NCBI GenBank assembly: GCA_004352715.1
Contig: SCFE01000045.1
Coordinates: 129,584 to 193,583 of the forward strand
Origin: Hofstenia miamia
Taxonomy: Eukaryota > Xenacoelomorpha > Acoela
Length of the DNA stretch: 64,000 nucleotides
Direction of reading: 5' to 3'
The notes under the pieces were generated by a model. It searched no databases and had not been told where the DNA came from. It was given only the letters and a program-made list of their open reading frames with translations. The position numbers were made by a program, and so were the translations under genes. The stretch's first letter is position 1. Every line of letters starts with the position of its first letter. Shown here in pieces: positions 43,812 to 57,318 of the stretch.

Positions 43812-45498
43812 TATGAAACATTTTAATATAACTTTCTAAAAAATCTAATAGATTTATATCGCCTCTTTCTGATAATTTAAATATATATTTTATGTAATAT
43901 TATTATCCAGGTAAGACTCTTCTCACCTCAATCAAAGTGACCAACCTACAGTGAGGTCGAACATACATTAAATCAATTATCTGGCTGGAATTCCCTTAGT
44001 ACCTAGTCATCAAAGTTCCAGAGTGCTTCATCCCAGCATACATGCATTCAAGCATACATCTTTTTCCATTGTGCTGTTAGGAAATATTCTTGTATTCGTA
44101 ATTGCCTCATGAATAAATTTGTTGCACCATATGAGCAAAAAAGTTTCCGCTTAGGGCATTTTGTTGGGTTTCTAACAAAGCAACATTGCGAGGCATTTTT
44201 AAATGTGAATATACAATTAATATTGCGGAAGAAATAAAGATAATGCTTTTTTATTTATCAGGCATTACTCCATTAGTTTTATAACTTTATGAGCCCTTTG
44301 ACCTAATTAGAATGATTTTTATACTTTTCAATTATGCAATTATAAAGGCTTTGCTGAAGGGTTGGTCTATATTGAAAAATTATATTAATATAACTCTAAA
44401 AGTGCTGACGTCAGCAAAAAAATTATAATCAAAATTGGAATAATGATATTTTTTGTAAAGGTTGATGTTCAGGCTTGTCACATGCAAAACTGATTGGGTC
44501 ACTAGAACGGCGGAAAATAGTAGGGCGGTAGTGAATTTTACCCCCGCCCCAACCCCTCACGTATATAAGAAAATAACCTAAAAAGCGTTAAACTAGAGCC
44601 CTGCGAGTACTCGAACTTGACTCGATCATAAAAAAGTCAATTCAATGTTGAAAAAAGTTTTTGTGAATCCAATAAATATCAATTTCAAGCTCTGCTCAGG
44701 CGAAATTCAATTTATATCTGGGGTCTAACTGCATGCCTAAATAACTTGAAATAGAATAAAATAGTGGATAACTAATGTAAATTTAGCTCAATGGCAGTTC
44801 AAAACCAAATGATAATAAAAAAGCAATCGAGGCTCGACTGCAATTCTGCATTTCAACAACAAAAAATATCCAAATAAAAAATACCGCGTTAAGAAAAACA
44901 CCTCATTAAATGATAAAGTAATAGAGTATTAAATGCAAATTAAAATTACAGAACAATCAACAGTTGTCTATAAATAATTGAACTTTGAAGTTAAATTTCA
45001 AAGCGAGGTAATAAAGGCGTAGCTTGAATTAGAGGATGTGTTAATTCTTAACTTATGCAGTGTCATTATCCCATTTCAAACGAGTTTCAACAAATTGCTC
45101 TAGACTAACGCAAAAAAATCGATATGGTTGGGTACATGAATCTTAGGACACACGGAGTCCTGGGTACAACTATTTTCAAAATCCTCTATATATTCAGTAC
45201 ATATTTATGTATTATTTAAACGTATTCTATATTTATTCATCTTTTTAAAAAAAATATTTTTTTTTCAAAATTTATCAAAACGAAAACAGGTTCGCAAATA
45301 AAAATACATAAAATATAAATATAAATGATTAAACTGAAATTCGATTTTCGAGTAAAGTGTGAAAAAAAGAAGGTTGGAATCTATCACAACAATAACTTTA
45401 CTAAAGCATACAGGTAAATCTAAGAACTAATTTTGCTTCATTTTAAGATGATTTTTGCTAATGTCTATAAGAGCTAATTTTTAGAAATTAAGTAAATG
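43812..45498. other. Intron, no gene seen
   Basis: AT-rich. A gagccctgcgagtactcgaa string near 44596 and a gaggctcgactgc string near 44829 may be ends of another small element, not proven. Confidence 0.45.
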
Positions 45499-45757
45499 TA
45501 ATTAAGAGCGATTTATATATGAGGCCATCCAGCCGAACATTCAGTTTTCAAGTTTTTCCTCTCATATTTGGTTAGGCGACAATGCGTATAAACGGTTCTT
45601 AATTTCTTTTATGTTTTTATAGGTATTCGTTTATACATGTGTAAGAGATTGCCTGCAAAAAGCAATCTGCTATACAATCTAGCCGCATATTAATGGACAA
45701 ATTTGAGAGCTGAATGATCGGCTGGATGACCTTCTATATAGATCGCTATTGAGTATA
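45499..45757. mobile_element. Palindromic MITE
   Basis: About 260 bp. The left arm has agcgatttatatatgaggcc then atccagccgaacattcag; the right arm read inward has agcgatctatatagaaggtc then atccagccgatcattcag, roughly 37 of 45 positions alike. The inner part also pairs (tataaacg with cgtttata). It encodes nothing. Flanks are too degraded to read a TSD, so the superfamily is open. Confidence 0.65.
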
Positions 45758-47319
45758 ATTAAAGAAACTACATTGATGTATATTCTTAAAATCAGTTCGG
45801 GAAACCTCAGTCAATCAAGATTATCTAAGCACTGGACTATTTGAATATTAAATTGGATAAATATGTAAAATTTCAGTATATTCTTATAAAGAATTATGAC
45901 AATAAGGATTGAAATACCTCCTAATCTTGTTGGATACGCATCTGATATATGATTAATAAATCTAAAAATTAAAAATAAAAACTTCACAATGGTACTTCAC
46001 TTGGGAGAAACACGATTTTTCTGTAAATGTTGATAAATTTAATAATTCAGTTGCATAGGATAAAGAACATTGAAAGTAAAAATATAAAGTGATTAAATAT
46101 TCATAGAGCCAAACCTTTGGCAAAACAATTAAACATGCTACTGACTCCCAGATGACAAAGTTTACTACTATTACAACAAATTTTACAAATTAATAAAATT
46201 CCTTATTTAAACTAATGTAACGTGGAAACAAAATTGGAAATTGTTCCCTTTTTCACGTTTACTGTTTAAATTGTAAAAATCTGGACAGTTTAGACCAGTT
46301 GACAAGTACGTTAAGAACGCAACACTTAAATTGTTTTTGCTGTTAAGAAAAAAACAGTTTAAGATATATACAATGTATATAGTGATTATTACGTCGACCC
46401 AAAAGTCATTACCATCAATACCAAGGCCTTGGTCAATACGGTAAAAATAAAGACAAAATCGTCGTGTTTTCTAAATAAAGTCGAATGTGTTCTTCTTAGA
46501 AATTATACTAAAAGGCTATTATTTCAAAAATGCAATGCGATTGTCTTGCTTTGTATGCTCGGCTCTGCTAGTAATTTAAAAACAATCGCAACCTGCGCAT
46601 GCACCAACGAACCGAGATACAAAAGACAATCAAACTCAACGCGTACAAACAGAACTTTCACGTTGCACTTTTTACGTGAGCATGAGCTACACGAACAACG
46701 CCTGTGGTCAATTTTATTTGGTCCAAACCAACAATTTTAGCTTAGATAATTGCTCCTGACTTGAGTTGGTGATTTTGGGCGCTACAAAAACAATTTTCGT
46801 TGGCCAACAAAAATTAATGACAAAAGTTGGTCGTATAGCACGGGCTTTACAAGACATTGATATTTCCTACTTATCCCTTTCTCTACCATTCTATTCAATT
46901 GACTACAGGTAATGTTAAAAGCGCTATGTTGCAAATTCATGTGTAAATATATTATCTGTTAGTATTACTTAGAGGATTAATACGTTTTTTGCTGATAGTC
47001 TAAAGATGCATCGTTACTGAAGAAATAATTGCTGATGTAAGTCACTTTCTCAACTTCTATTGACAGCTTTTTCCTTAAGTCAAAATAAAGTCTGAACTGG
47101 ACAATTTCCAACCTTGTTTGGAGAACTAGAGTAACAGGGCACCGAACCAATATAATAGTGTGAAAATAAGTAGCCATACTTTAAATGGTGATTATTTCAC
47201 GTCTTACGCAATGACTGCTTAATTTGCAAAAATATATGAAACTAGAAATAATTAAGGAATCATTTTTAGTTTTCCATGATATTGATACCAACTTCACTGA
47301 AAAAATATAAGATAATTAC
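45758..47319. other. Intron, no exon recognised
   Basis: Contains a 103-codon plus-strand frame (46429-46740) with no recognisable domain; its codons cross a locally GC-richer patch (46580-46625) with an NRF1-like cctgcgcatgcacc string. I do not regard it as a gene. Confidence 0.4.
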
Positions 47320-47472
47320 CAGCTTCCTGAATCTTCACGTTCATAGAATCGGTTCCTCCATCATTTTTTGCGATGCACTGATACTGATCACTGATCTCGT
47401 TAGCAGTCACGGAATAGTAGGTAATAGTGCTGGTAATATTGTTAGAGAAGACATATTCTAAATCGATCATGA
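47320..47472 (-). CDS. Receptor gene: second half of a split Ig domain
   Basis: 153 nt, phase 1 in and out. The acceptor is ...CTCCAAG and the donor GTAATT. It encodes VMIDLEYVFSNNIT... and ends in EISDQYQCIAKNDGG, the F-G strands of an I-set Ig domain with its second Cys. It joins the exon at 48381-48542 to complete one domain of about 105 residues. Confidence 0.82.
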
Positions 47473-47708
47473 CTTGGAGATTTATAGTACAAGAAACAAC
47501 AGTAAGACAATAAAAATTCATTCCATGTACATTACAATGAAGGCCTAGACAGCAATTTACTCAAATCACCTTTTTGTAATAGTTCTTAGTGCATCATTCT
47601 AATACTGTAAACCTTGGTTACAATCATTAATTAGAAATACACTTTTCAGTGGCCTAACTAGTTTTTTAATTTAATTAATCACAATGTTAGATTAGTTAAG
47701 GAAATTTC

Positions 47709-47756
<48 letters not shown>

Positions 47757-48380
47757 GAAATTGCTGAATGACCTCTAAAGTAAATATTCGATTCATCAAT
47801 ATTGAACGAATAAGATAACATTTCAAGCAGCACTGAACATTTCATTCTATCTATCATGAAATCAGTTAAATTTTAACAAACAGCATTTGCTGAACAAATT
47901 TACAACTTCCAAAGCTATTAAACTAAAGGCATTTCAGAAACAATTACGAGTGAATAGTGAATATAGCAACTGCAAAACTGAAACTGAAACAAAATATAAG
48001 AATTCAGGCACAGTTTCAATAAATGCATTAAAAATAAACCAAATTCAGGCGATAATCGAACTCATTTTGTTTTTTGTCTGTAAAGAATAGGCTTTTGTAA
48101 ACTAGAAATCCTTATTTTATTAAAATTAAAATCTGGAGATTAGTTGATTTCAATAACCTAGGAAGATAGTTCTGTTAAACATAAATTCCTTTAATCTGCT
48201 AAACATAAATATAAATGTACATCAGTGATTTAAAGTTAAACAAATTCCAAATACAATGAAGTGAAAAAAAATAGCAAGGACTTATGCAAGAAAATAGCCA
48301 AGACATAACAATAATGAAACAAATGATTATCAATTAAACATGTTTAAGAATTGGTTATTGACAAATCAATGGAAAACTAC
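47473..48380. other. Intron within the split Ig domain; (TA)n at 47711-47751
   Basis: About 0.9 kb, the shortest intron between the Ig exons. No other feature. Confidence 0.6.
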
Positions 48381-48542
48381 CTGTAATGCTATATTTTGAT
48401 TCATCTCTGTTTGCACGAATGGGAATGCTTCCAATTTTCCACTCAATTGAAGGAACAGGGTTTCCTGCTGCAACGCATGTGATGTCGACCCTCTCTGATA
48501 GAAGCGGATAACCATTTATATGGTTGACTATCACAGGTGGAA
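48381..48542 (-). CDS. Receptor gene: first half of a split Ig domain
   Basis: 162 nt, phase 1 in and out; acceptor ...GGCTTTAG, donor GTAGTT. It encodes PPVIVNHINGYPLLSERV, then DITCVAAGNPVPSIEWKIGS, the A-C strands of an I-set Ig domain with the first Cys and the core Trp. Confidence 0.85.
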
Positions 48543-48999
48543 CTAAAGCCATGGAGTTGGAATCATGCGATAACAGATTAGTTTTAGTTTAGCTTAAATA
48601 ATAATGATTATTGCAACATCTTAGAATTATTTCACAAAATCAAAAGAGTGTTACTAACTGAATTTATAATCATGACATAACAGGAAACTTTCGAATGATA
48701 TTGAACAACCGTTAACTAAATTTGTAATGAATATACGAATAAAGACTCAAAGCAGCGTATTACAACAGTCAGAGGCCAATATTTACATTCTCTATCATTA
48801 TATCTACTTCCTTAGTGATTTCTAACATGCACATTGTGTAAATTTTTCTATATATTTCCATCAATTTTCACACTTAGCAGGCATTACAGTCTGTATGGTC
48901 ATAGATACATGAACATCTCCTGGGAGTCTAATAGCATTTGTTAAAATCGTGGATTTACCTGGTACTACTGCCAACCGCGCAACGGGTAGTCTCCTTTAA
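48543..48999. other. Intron, no feature seen
   Basis: AT-rich intron between the split-Ig exon and the old REL-endo relic. Confidence 0.5.
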
Positions 49000-49840
49000 T
49001 GTAATCCTAACTCATTCAAGTATAACTTGTGCTTCTTATTTACTGTTACAATAGCTCTAACAACAAAGGGGAAGGATTCAACTTCCTTCAATTTTCACAA
49101 TCTTCAATTTTTCAAATTCTCCGGCCTCTGACACTGCTAAATCTTTTGATCTGCTGCATACTACAACTATGTCTGACATATTAGCTTCAATAATTTTGAT
49201 TGTCGATGCGTTGAAAAACATAGCATCGTCCTCTGGCTTATGCTCATATAATACAACTTATGTTTTTAACCCATATTGTGAGCACAAGCTGCAGTATAGC
49301 ATACGTTTCTCCAATTCTTCTTGAATAGTTCACTTGACACTTATTTGAGGGTTTTCTATCTCCGTATTCTTTACCCTGATTACTTGTTCTTGTGCTACCA
49401 ATACCATTGATTTCTTCCCTAACATTACAGTTTTCTGAATTTCTCTAATACTTTTGATGTATTTCCAAATTCCTATAACGTTTTTTTTCATCTATCCTAC
49501 TCTGACCCAAATTATGTTATAGTTTTTCATTGTTTCTTAACAACGCCAAAAGTAATACCAATTGGCTGCTTATATGCTTACCCCTTCACTCTCAATTTCC
49601 TCACCATTCAGACCTTTATCTTCTTACCGTCTTGACAAGCAATATCTATCTCCAATTAAGTTGAATGCACCATTTGATGCTAGTAACTTTTTGCTCTCTA
49701 TGTCTAACTTTCTAAACCTCATTACTGCAGAATATTTTAACAGTGACAAACCCAATAAAAATCGCCTTTATACAGGTCTGAAAATGTAAAACGCTAACTT
49801 CTAGAGTACCTTCATTGCAATCCTCATGTTTACAGTGACC
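49000..49840 (-). mobile_element. Old, diverged REL-endonuclease retrotransposon fragment
   Basis: Minus-strand debris collinear with copy 1 at 3287-4618, in several frames: LLKYSAVMRF...LDIESKKLLASNGAFNL (about 49650-49745; copy 1 has LRYSAGIVRW and RKILAAERAFNL), MVLVAQEQVIR (about 49395-49430; MAAQEQAIR), YEHKPEDD...IIEANMSDIVVV (about 49160-49255; YEHKPQG and EAQRPDIVVV), and NKKHKLYLNELGL (about 49010-49050; SKKHKIYLEKLGV). It is far more decayed than the two copies at 2.8-7.2 kb and lies in a receptor intron, in sense with the host gene. Confidence 0.7.
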
Positions 49841-52539
49841 AATTCCGACAAGCGATCCGAATTCATTTCAGAATTTGGCAGACGCGCGCATCAAGGCAGG
49901 TCGGACCACCTTTCGCAACTCTCGCACAAATCATCAATATAATGACACATGACACAACACCTGATCAATAAAAAATGGGACTAATAATTTTCGAAATTTG
50001 CATTAAAAAAACAGAAATGCTGGAAAATTTTTGTAATGTGACATTTCCATCGCTAAACATAAGTACTTTAGAAATATGTGGGCTTGCTATTACTCAAATT
50101 TGATGCTATTAATATCTTACATTCCACTATAATTAGCATTTTGTCTGAAACTACGTAATTGGGGAACACTGAATTAAATGCTAAACACGAGAGTGTCTTC
50201 TTGTTCAAAGACTCATCCATAATAATGCCAAAATTTGAGGATAGACCTTCGCCATATTCAGCCTGTTGTCTATACCTCGTTTCTGTAATGTCATTCAGCG
50301 GCTTCCCATCTAAGCGCCATCTAAAATGTACACCGCATAAGTTTCAGCTTTACACCGGAATTCGAAATACATTTACTTTATGATATTTAAAAATACTAAA
50401 AAATAAGAGCAGCAATATTTCGATTCAGTCCCCTTCTGAAGTTACTTGAGTTAATTGGTTTGCAAGTAAGTGATATATTTCAATTCATATTTCGCTAACA
50501 CTCCAGAACACCAACTGCGAGTAAGTTGAAAATTTAAGGTCAAAGCATCTCGAAGGGGAAAGAGGCAACTGGGAATTAATAATAATTTTATAAAAATTCC
50601 ATCTTCACAACACTTTATAGTTTCTTTAAAGTAACAAGTCAGAAATATTGAGTTGATAACAAGCTCTGATTATGTCGATGGTACATGAATAGAAAAGTAT
50701 TTCACAATTGGGGCGCTTCAATTTATCAAATTAAATGTTTTTATAGAATAATTTCAAACTTTGATTACAAGAAATCTAAAATATAATAGTCACGGCAACA
50801 AAAATGCAAAATAGTTTCAGCATTTGAAAAAAAACATCCAAAAACTTACAATGGACCATTTAAGCCTAAAATGCCTCGCGTTACTTCAAAGTTATAAACT
50901 TTTGACTACATTCTCGGTCATTTTTGTCCAGCCCATTAAGAGATCTGGAAATCCTTGAATATTGCCGCATTTTTTGGTAAAAGTGCTCACATGTAATGGT
51001 GAAAGTGTTTTAGGGTTTTTCACATTTTAGTTTGTGAGCGATAAGCGTTTAAATTTTGTTGTAGAGACCTCGGTTGATTAGGGCTAGCCATCCCTTCAGA
51101 GGTATAATATTACATAGGAAATTATAAACTAATTCGAAAATGCAGAATTAATAAAGAAGATGAAGATAAAATTAAAAATTAAAATCCTACAGAATTTTTG
51201 GTTCTGGAAGACTTTCATTAACGATACAGCTTACGTTCAGGAGACTGCCAACCTTGTTAATGAAGTGGGTGTGGTTGTGTATGTAGGGCTTTGATGGAGG
51301 AACTAAACTTCAAACTGTAATTTCACAATTAAATATGATAAAAATGTTTTTATAAACTCATTTAAATCATTAGTTTCCAAAATTATTCAGTTTGTAAAAA
51401 TATCAATTTGTAAAAATCTTGCTACAGACTGATTAGTTATTCAAATATTCAATTATACTTCCTGTCATCACCCGACTACTTTAATACGAAATGCCGCTGA
51501 GTTCTCATTAGATGAAATTGAAATTCTGCTTTGTATTAAATTGTAATTACAAATTCTATTCATAATATGCTATTATAATTAATTACAATGTTCGTTTCAA
51601 CTATATAGACCGATTTTTTACAATTCAGAAATGAAATCGGTTGAACCGCTTTCTTGTCATTTTGAATGCTAAACTCAAAGAACAATTTAAACATATCCAC
51701 CTAAATTAAATAAGATTTAAAATAGTTGGATATCATTTGAGTAAAGTCAGAAGTTTTAACAGCTACAGTTGTCATATTTGGCATATAGGTACCTCATGAC
51801 AAGATGAGTCATAAAATATTTTTACATAAATTATGATTATTAGGAATCCGAGATGGCCTCTTACTTGAAACGTTCTAGCAACTTAGTAATGGATCTTAGG
51901 ATGTAACAACACGAGAATTACATTTATAATGCATAAAACTAATATATTTGAGACATTTTGCAGAAATATAAGAAAATTTAGGTTTTCTATTTCTAGTGAC
52001 CGTCAACAGCACATCCACAGACCTAAGACAATTTTGATAATGTGACCACTATTGCACATAAAACAAGGCTAAAAGTTTTATGGTCTGAATCATTTTTTAA
52101 TGTGCATGACAAATTTCAAAAACAATCAAATCATTAGTTTTATTCATTGCTGTTCTGAATTTTTCCAATAATAAATTATACGATTAAATCGTTTATCAAA
52201 TATTCGCATTAGAAATTCTTACACAGCATCAAACAAACGATGATTGTGTGTGAAGGAAGGACTGTTTTTTGGCAGCCCACCCCCTCCCATTAACGGGAAT
52301 CTTCAGAATAAGACTCATAATTAGCTACTTGGCCATCGATGATACATGGGGTAGCACATCAAATACTCCAAGCAAAATGCTTTTTTTGTTAGTTATATCA
52401 AAAAATGGTATAAAAAATGTTATTCTTCCATTGAAAAAAATGCAAAAGTACAATTTTGAAAGTTTTGACCACCCTTAGTGTCATAAAAGACCTTTCGTCC
52501 AAATTTCAGAATAAATTGAAAATTGAGTAACACACTTAC
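49841..52539. other. Intron, no feature recognised
   Basis: AT-rich intron. Short plus-strand frames (for example 50159-50383) have no recognisable domain. Confidence 0.5.
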
Positions 52540-52851
52540 ATTTTACAAACAGCGCATACGATTTTGTCACTCGTTTGGGGAATTCCTTTGAAAAAACGGT
52601 GCAATTGTACTCGCCATTGTCATTTTTGTTGAGATTATGAATACTAACAATCGATGAGAACTTCTTCCTTCCAACTGGTTGAGATCTAATGAGTTCATCT
52701 TGTAGTTGGGTTACATTTTTGTGGCCAGTTTTTCTATATGTCCATTTGACAATTGCTTCAGGATTGCCATCATCATAATTACATGTAATGTACAGAAATG
52801 AGCCAACTGTTGAGTTTCCTATGCTAGTAACTTTTAGGTTTGAAGGTGGAT
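52540..52851 (-). CDS. Receptor gene: complete Ig domain exon
   Basis: 312 nt, 104 codons, phase 1 in and out; acceptor ...TAGTTTAG, donor GTAAGTG. A canonical Ig domain: PPSNLKV start, LYITCNYDDGNPEAIVKWTY (first Cys and core Trp), and LNKNDNGEYNCTVFS (D-x-G-x-Y-x-C). Asn-x-Ser/Thr sites (NST, NVT, NCT) suggest N-glycosylation, as expected of an extracellular domain. Confidence 0.88.
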
Positions 52852-55349
52852 CTAAACTACAACTTGTGGACAACCTACCCAATAAATCGATTTACAAGGA
52901 TGATATAAACTGAAATAAAAATCTTAAAATGTACTAAGAAAGACCAAGCATTGGTTAGAAACGATATGAAGTTAAATTACTCATTTAATCAATATTTTTT
53001 GAAATTTTGAGCATCTAAGATTGAGAACATACAATGTCCCATGGATGTTTTACAAGATTGTATCCCTTAACCGAGCGTTGAAATTCGTCGTTTTCATTCA
53101 CCTAAAAAGGCTACAGAAATATGGTACAACTTCTTGCTTCACTACATTCTCTCTTTCCAGGCTATAAAACTTTTGAAATGAACAATACTACCTGCTTACA
53201 ATAACCACATTATCTAACCAAAGAAAATAAAAGATAAAAAGTGAAAGAAATTAATGATAGTCCAAAATAATCATTCTACGAGGAACCAAAATACAGAGTT
53301 AAAATGGTTAACGATGCTATTAAATATATACATTTAATATATGCATGCAAAGGTAATCATCTTCCAAGTATTTGGGAATTTGAATTTGATTGGATGTGGA
53401 AATCGCTTTTAATCCTAACCTTAAAATACCTTATAGGTATTTAATGCAGTATTTCCGAGAGGGTGGCATTTTCTTTTAACAAAAGGTCGATTCCAAATGG
53501 CTAAATCTCAGAAAAATGGCAAGATATGCATGTGATTAAAATCAATATATTCATTTTTTATTTCACATTCACTTGTGGCATCAACTACTAAAAATTATTG
53601 CAAACCACAGATATGTATCTAAATGACGTGCCATCTTGTACAAAAATTCAAATCTAGTCTCTTCTACTTATAAAGTTCATTGCATGTTATTGCTTAGGGA
53701 TCCCTATTCTCATCGTTACTCTTACTAACACTCCTTATATCATCGAAAACACCGACTTATTTTCAGTCAACCAAAGACCAATTTAATTAAATTTTAAATA
53801 ATTTATTTGCTTTTGTTTATAAAAAAATACAAAAGTTTGAGCACTAGAAAGATTCAATTCTATTTGAGATTAAAATAGAATAATTTAATTTTTAGATCTG
53901 ACAAACTTGTGCTTGGAAGAAAGATTTGTAAAAATGATGTTGTCTTAAAAAGGATAAAAGTTCAAACATTTGACAAACGAAGTTCATTCTATTTGCTGTA
54001 AGCACTGTACTCAATTTCTAAACAATAAATAGCAAATATTAAATTTTAATGTAGCAATTGATCTAAATAAATTTCAGTAGCTTTGGATAGGGGAGAGGAG
54101 CTTGAAGCTAGGAATGAGGGAGCAAATATAATGCAACCACCATTCAATGATTGATGAAAAACTCATATATCAGGATAGAATAGTTCAGATAAGCTAAATA
54201 CTTACTTTAACGAACTGCTAACCAATTGAATCAGATGAACCTTACTCGAAAGCGAATTTTTTTATCCATTCAATTACAGGTCTTCACCTTCAAAAGGAAA
54301 TTTAATCTTGGCTTATTGTGTAACTTGAAAATGAAAAAAAAAACATTAGTATCAGTAATTATTTAATGGCATTTATAAATAAATCGATTAGAAAAAATCA
54401 AATCATGTATTAACACATTATAACAGGTATAAACGCCATATCTGTATTGAATAAGACAGAGGCTAAACAATAAACTTTTTCATAAAATTGTTTAGATTGG
54501 ATATGCTATAGGCATTGCTACTACTAATCCTCAATCTACACATTTTCTACGGAATACCTGTGATGGTGTAAAGTTTTTCTAAACAATTTCTCACTAACTT
54601 AAGCTATACAATAACTACGAATCCTCCAAGTGTTGGGTCTAACTAACTTCATTACTTCAACGAAATCATCAAACTTCGCAAACTCTTAATCTTCTTGCTC
54701 ATTGCAAATACTCAGCATCCACATGGCGGCATCAACATACAGAAGTTGATTAAAGACAAACTTCATTAAAAAATGCAATATAGCGCATTTCAATAAAATC
54801 AAAAAACTCATAAAACAATTCAACATTCACGCTCCGTAAGATTCCTAAGTGATCTTTTGCACTTATATTTCTGCAATTAATTGCTTAAATTAGTCATTTG
54901 TGCTCATTTATTTTTTAAGGATTCCTAAGATAACTAAATTATTAGCCATTTACAAGCACAAAATTACCAACAATATTTCTTACTCAAAGAGATTTATGTA
55001 AGCATTACTACATTTATAGATAATGCAAATTATATTTGCAATGATAAATAACCATTCCTTAGTATGACTGGTATGCTTTCTATGCAGTGTTTTGGTAATC
55101 TACAATCCTATACGCTAAAACATCCTTTTTTAATATTAAAAAACCATAGAATCCATGGATGCTTTTTGTTACTGTTTTGAAATTATAGATAATGTAAAAT
55201 TTTTGCCAATATAAAACAGTAAATAAAAGAAGACTGATAAACTTGTTAAAAGACCATTTCGAAGAACGGAAAAAGAAGCATTCAGACAATTTTGAATGGA
55301 GAACAAATATCTGATACAATGTTCAGGCAAAAATATGAAAAAATCTTAC
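52852..55349. other. Intron, no feature recognised
   Basis: AT-rich; no coding or repeat feature I can support. Confidence 0.5.
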
Positions 55350-55628
55350 ACTGAACAACTATTGAAGTATTAGCAGAAACATTCTTTGTGAAATTATCAT
55401 AGAATGTCACAGTGCCTTCGCAAGTGACGATCCCAGCATGATTACGTAAAACTCGATCGTCCCATGTGACAATGTTGTCGCCAACTCTGTTTTGTGCATA
55501 TACCCTGTTTTGACGGCCAAATATCTGAATGTGAGCGAAGGGTTCGGAGTCTACTTGACAGGTAACGTTTATTCGATCATGTTCATGAATAATTATCTCT
55601 TTTTGAAATAATCGAACTTTTGGTCCAT
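55350..55628 (-). CDS. Receptor gene: Ig-like domain exon, atypical
   Basis: 279 nt, 93 codons, phase 1 in and out; acceptor ...ATATCTAG, donor GTAAGA. It encodes GPKVRLFQKEIIIHEHDRI, then NVTCQVDSEPFAHIQIFGRQ, and later VLRNHAGIVTCEG, ending in SIVVQ. Cys spacing and strand pattern fit an Ig domain. The core Trp after the first Cys is replaced (HIQIF), and D-x-G-x-Y-x-C is reduced to HAGIVTC. It has no internal ATG, so simple ORF scans miss it. Confidence 0.75.
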
Positions 55629-56423
55629 CTAGATATTATCTTAATAGCAGCATTTATTTAAAGAGTAAATATTAAATTCATTATATGAATTAAGTAAGAA
55701 TTTAAAGGTAAATCATGAGCTTTAATACTGATTTGTATTCAATGAATATTTAAATTTCAATTAAAACGAAAACTGTAGAAATACACAAATATCTAGCCAA
55801 ATTGTAGCAGAAACTTCAATCCCGGACCAAGTTTTCAGTCCCGGAATTGCAAATATAGCCTCCCAATGAACTTCCAGAAAAATAAATATAAACTTCAGAC
55901 ATGCTATTTTAAAGCAGGATTTAAACGTATTGTAGCTTTCCTTAAAAACTGTGAAAAAACATATTCATAAAATTAAAGGAAATTACAGTTTTTGATATAA
56001 TCCTCTGCATACTACTATGTTAGGCGTTCTAGAAACAAGTTCTTTTTAGTAAAAATCTTTAGTAGCGCTACATTATCTAGTTGACAGACTTTGAAAATAC
56101 AGATAACATACATTTTGGGAAACATTATTAGCGCTACTAATTAGTTTTCTACACTACGCTTTAAAATGTTTATAATTATTTATATTTATAAGATTTAGTC
56201 ATCAGATCGAGACAATAGCTTCTGCTTTAAGAGGATGGTGCCTCTGTTTTCTGGTCTCTGGTAGTAGTAAAATATCAACATGGTAAGGATAGAGATTTTC
56301 ACACTCGGATAACCATATCTACATGATTCAGGGCACACTGCTATTTAGTAAAACCACATTCAACCCACATATACTGTTTTCATGAAAATCAAAAGAGAAA
56401 GCACTTAATTATCAACACTTTGC
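55629..56423. other. Intron, no feature recognised
   Basis: AT-rich; nothing supported. Confidence 0.5.
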
Positions 56424-57252
56424 AATAATGTATAGCAATAATATTGCAATAGGAAAATTAAAAAATGAATATATTGCAATACAAATTTGCAAGCAATATA
56501 TCATTGCAATATATTGCAATACATTGCAATATTTTGCCTTTTTGAAAACTGCTTATTTAATAAGAGAAAATGACTTTTTCGATCAAGTAGAAATTTGCGA
56601 ACTTACTGAAACTATGTTTCACATTAGTTTTAAATTTTTAAGAACTTTGTTAATCCTACTTTAGCTGCCGTCAGCTATTCAAAATCATTGTACACATTGT
56701 CTAAGATTAGAAAGCTAAGTCTAGCAGTGTGCGGCCATATGACAGAGTTCACTTGTACATATCAAAGAAATTTCAGCTTTAGGCAAATACAACTTCAATA
56801 TAACTACAGTCGTCACAATAATTTCTTTTACTTATAGTGCTCCTAAGAGTACAATATAAATTCAATGCTCAACTTTCTTTGCTTATTGAGAAATTATTTT
56901 ACGTGCTGCAAATTGAATTCACATAAATTCTTTGTGAACAAGATACATACAATTGGTTTTTAACTCCTCACTCTTTTATGCATACCCATGGACACCTATA
57001 GTAGAGCACAAAGTTATGCTCCCATTGACTATTGCAGTCAGGACGTTCTTACTCCACAAAAAAATTATTCTAGTGTCATCATGTGTGTATTTCGTAAAAG
57101 CTATAAGCTAAAAAACATAAAAATAACAAGCTAGGAGTAATTTAAAAAAAACTTCCAATACTTCAATATTGCAGAAGAAATTCTGCGCACATAAATGTAT
57201 TGCAATTGCAATATATTTATTGCAATATATTTTATAAACAATATATTATTGA
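56424..57252. repeat. Element bounded by TTGCAATA-rich ends
   Basis: Both ends carry dense TTGCAATA/TATTGCAA motifs (56424-56535 and 57190-57250). The left begins caataatgtat and the right, read inward, caataatatat, so the ends are roughly inverted. It is possibly a non-autonomous hAT-like element of about 830 bp. No convincing TSD was found. Confidence 0.45.
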
Positions 57253-57318
57253 AAGGCCCCAGTAATTATAGAGTGAATTTTGATGACTTCTTTGTACTAA
57301 GAAAAATGGTACCTTAAA

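Noticed and set aside
46429-46740. 103-codon plus-strand frame as a gene
   Set aside because: No recognisable domain and no supporting splice or regulatory context beyond one NRF1-like string.
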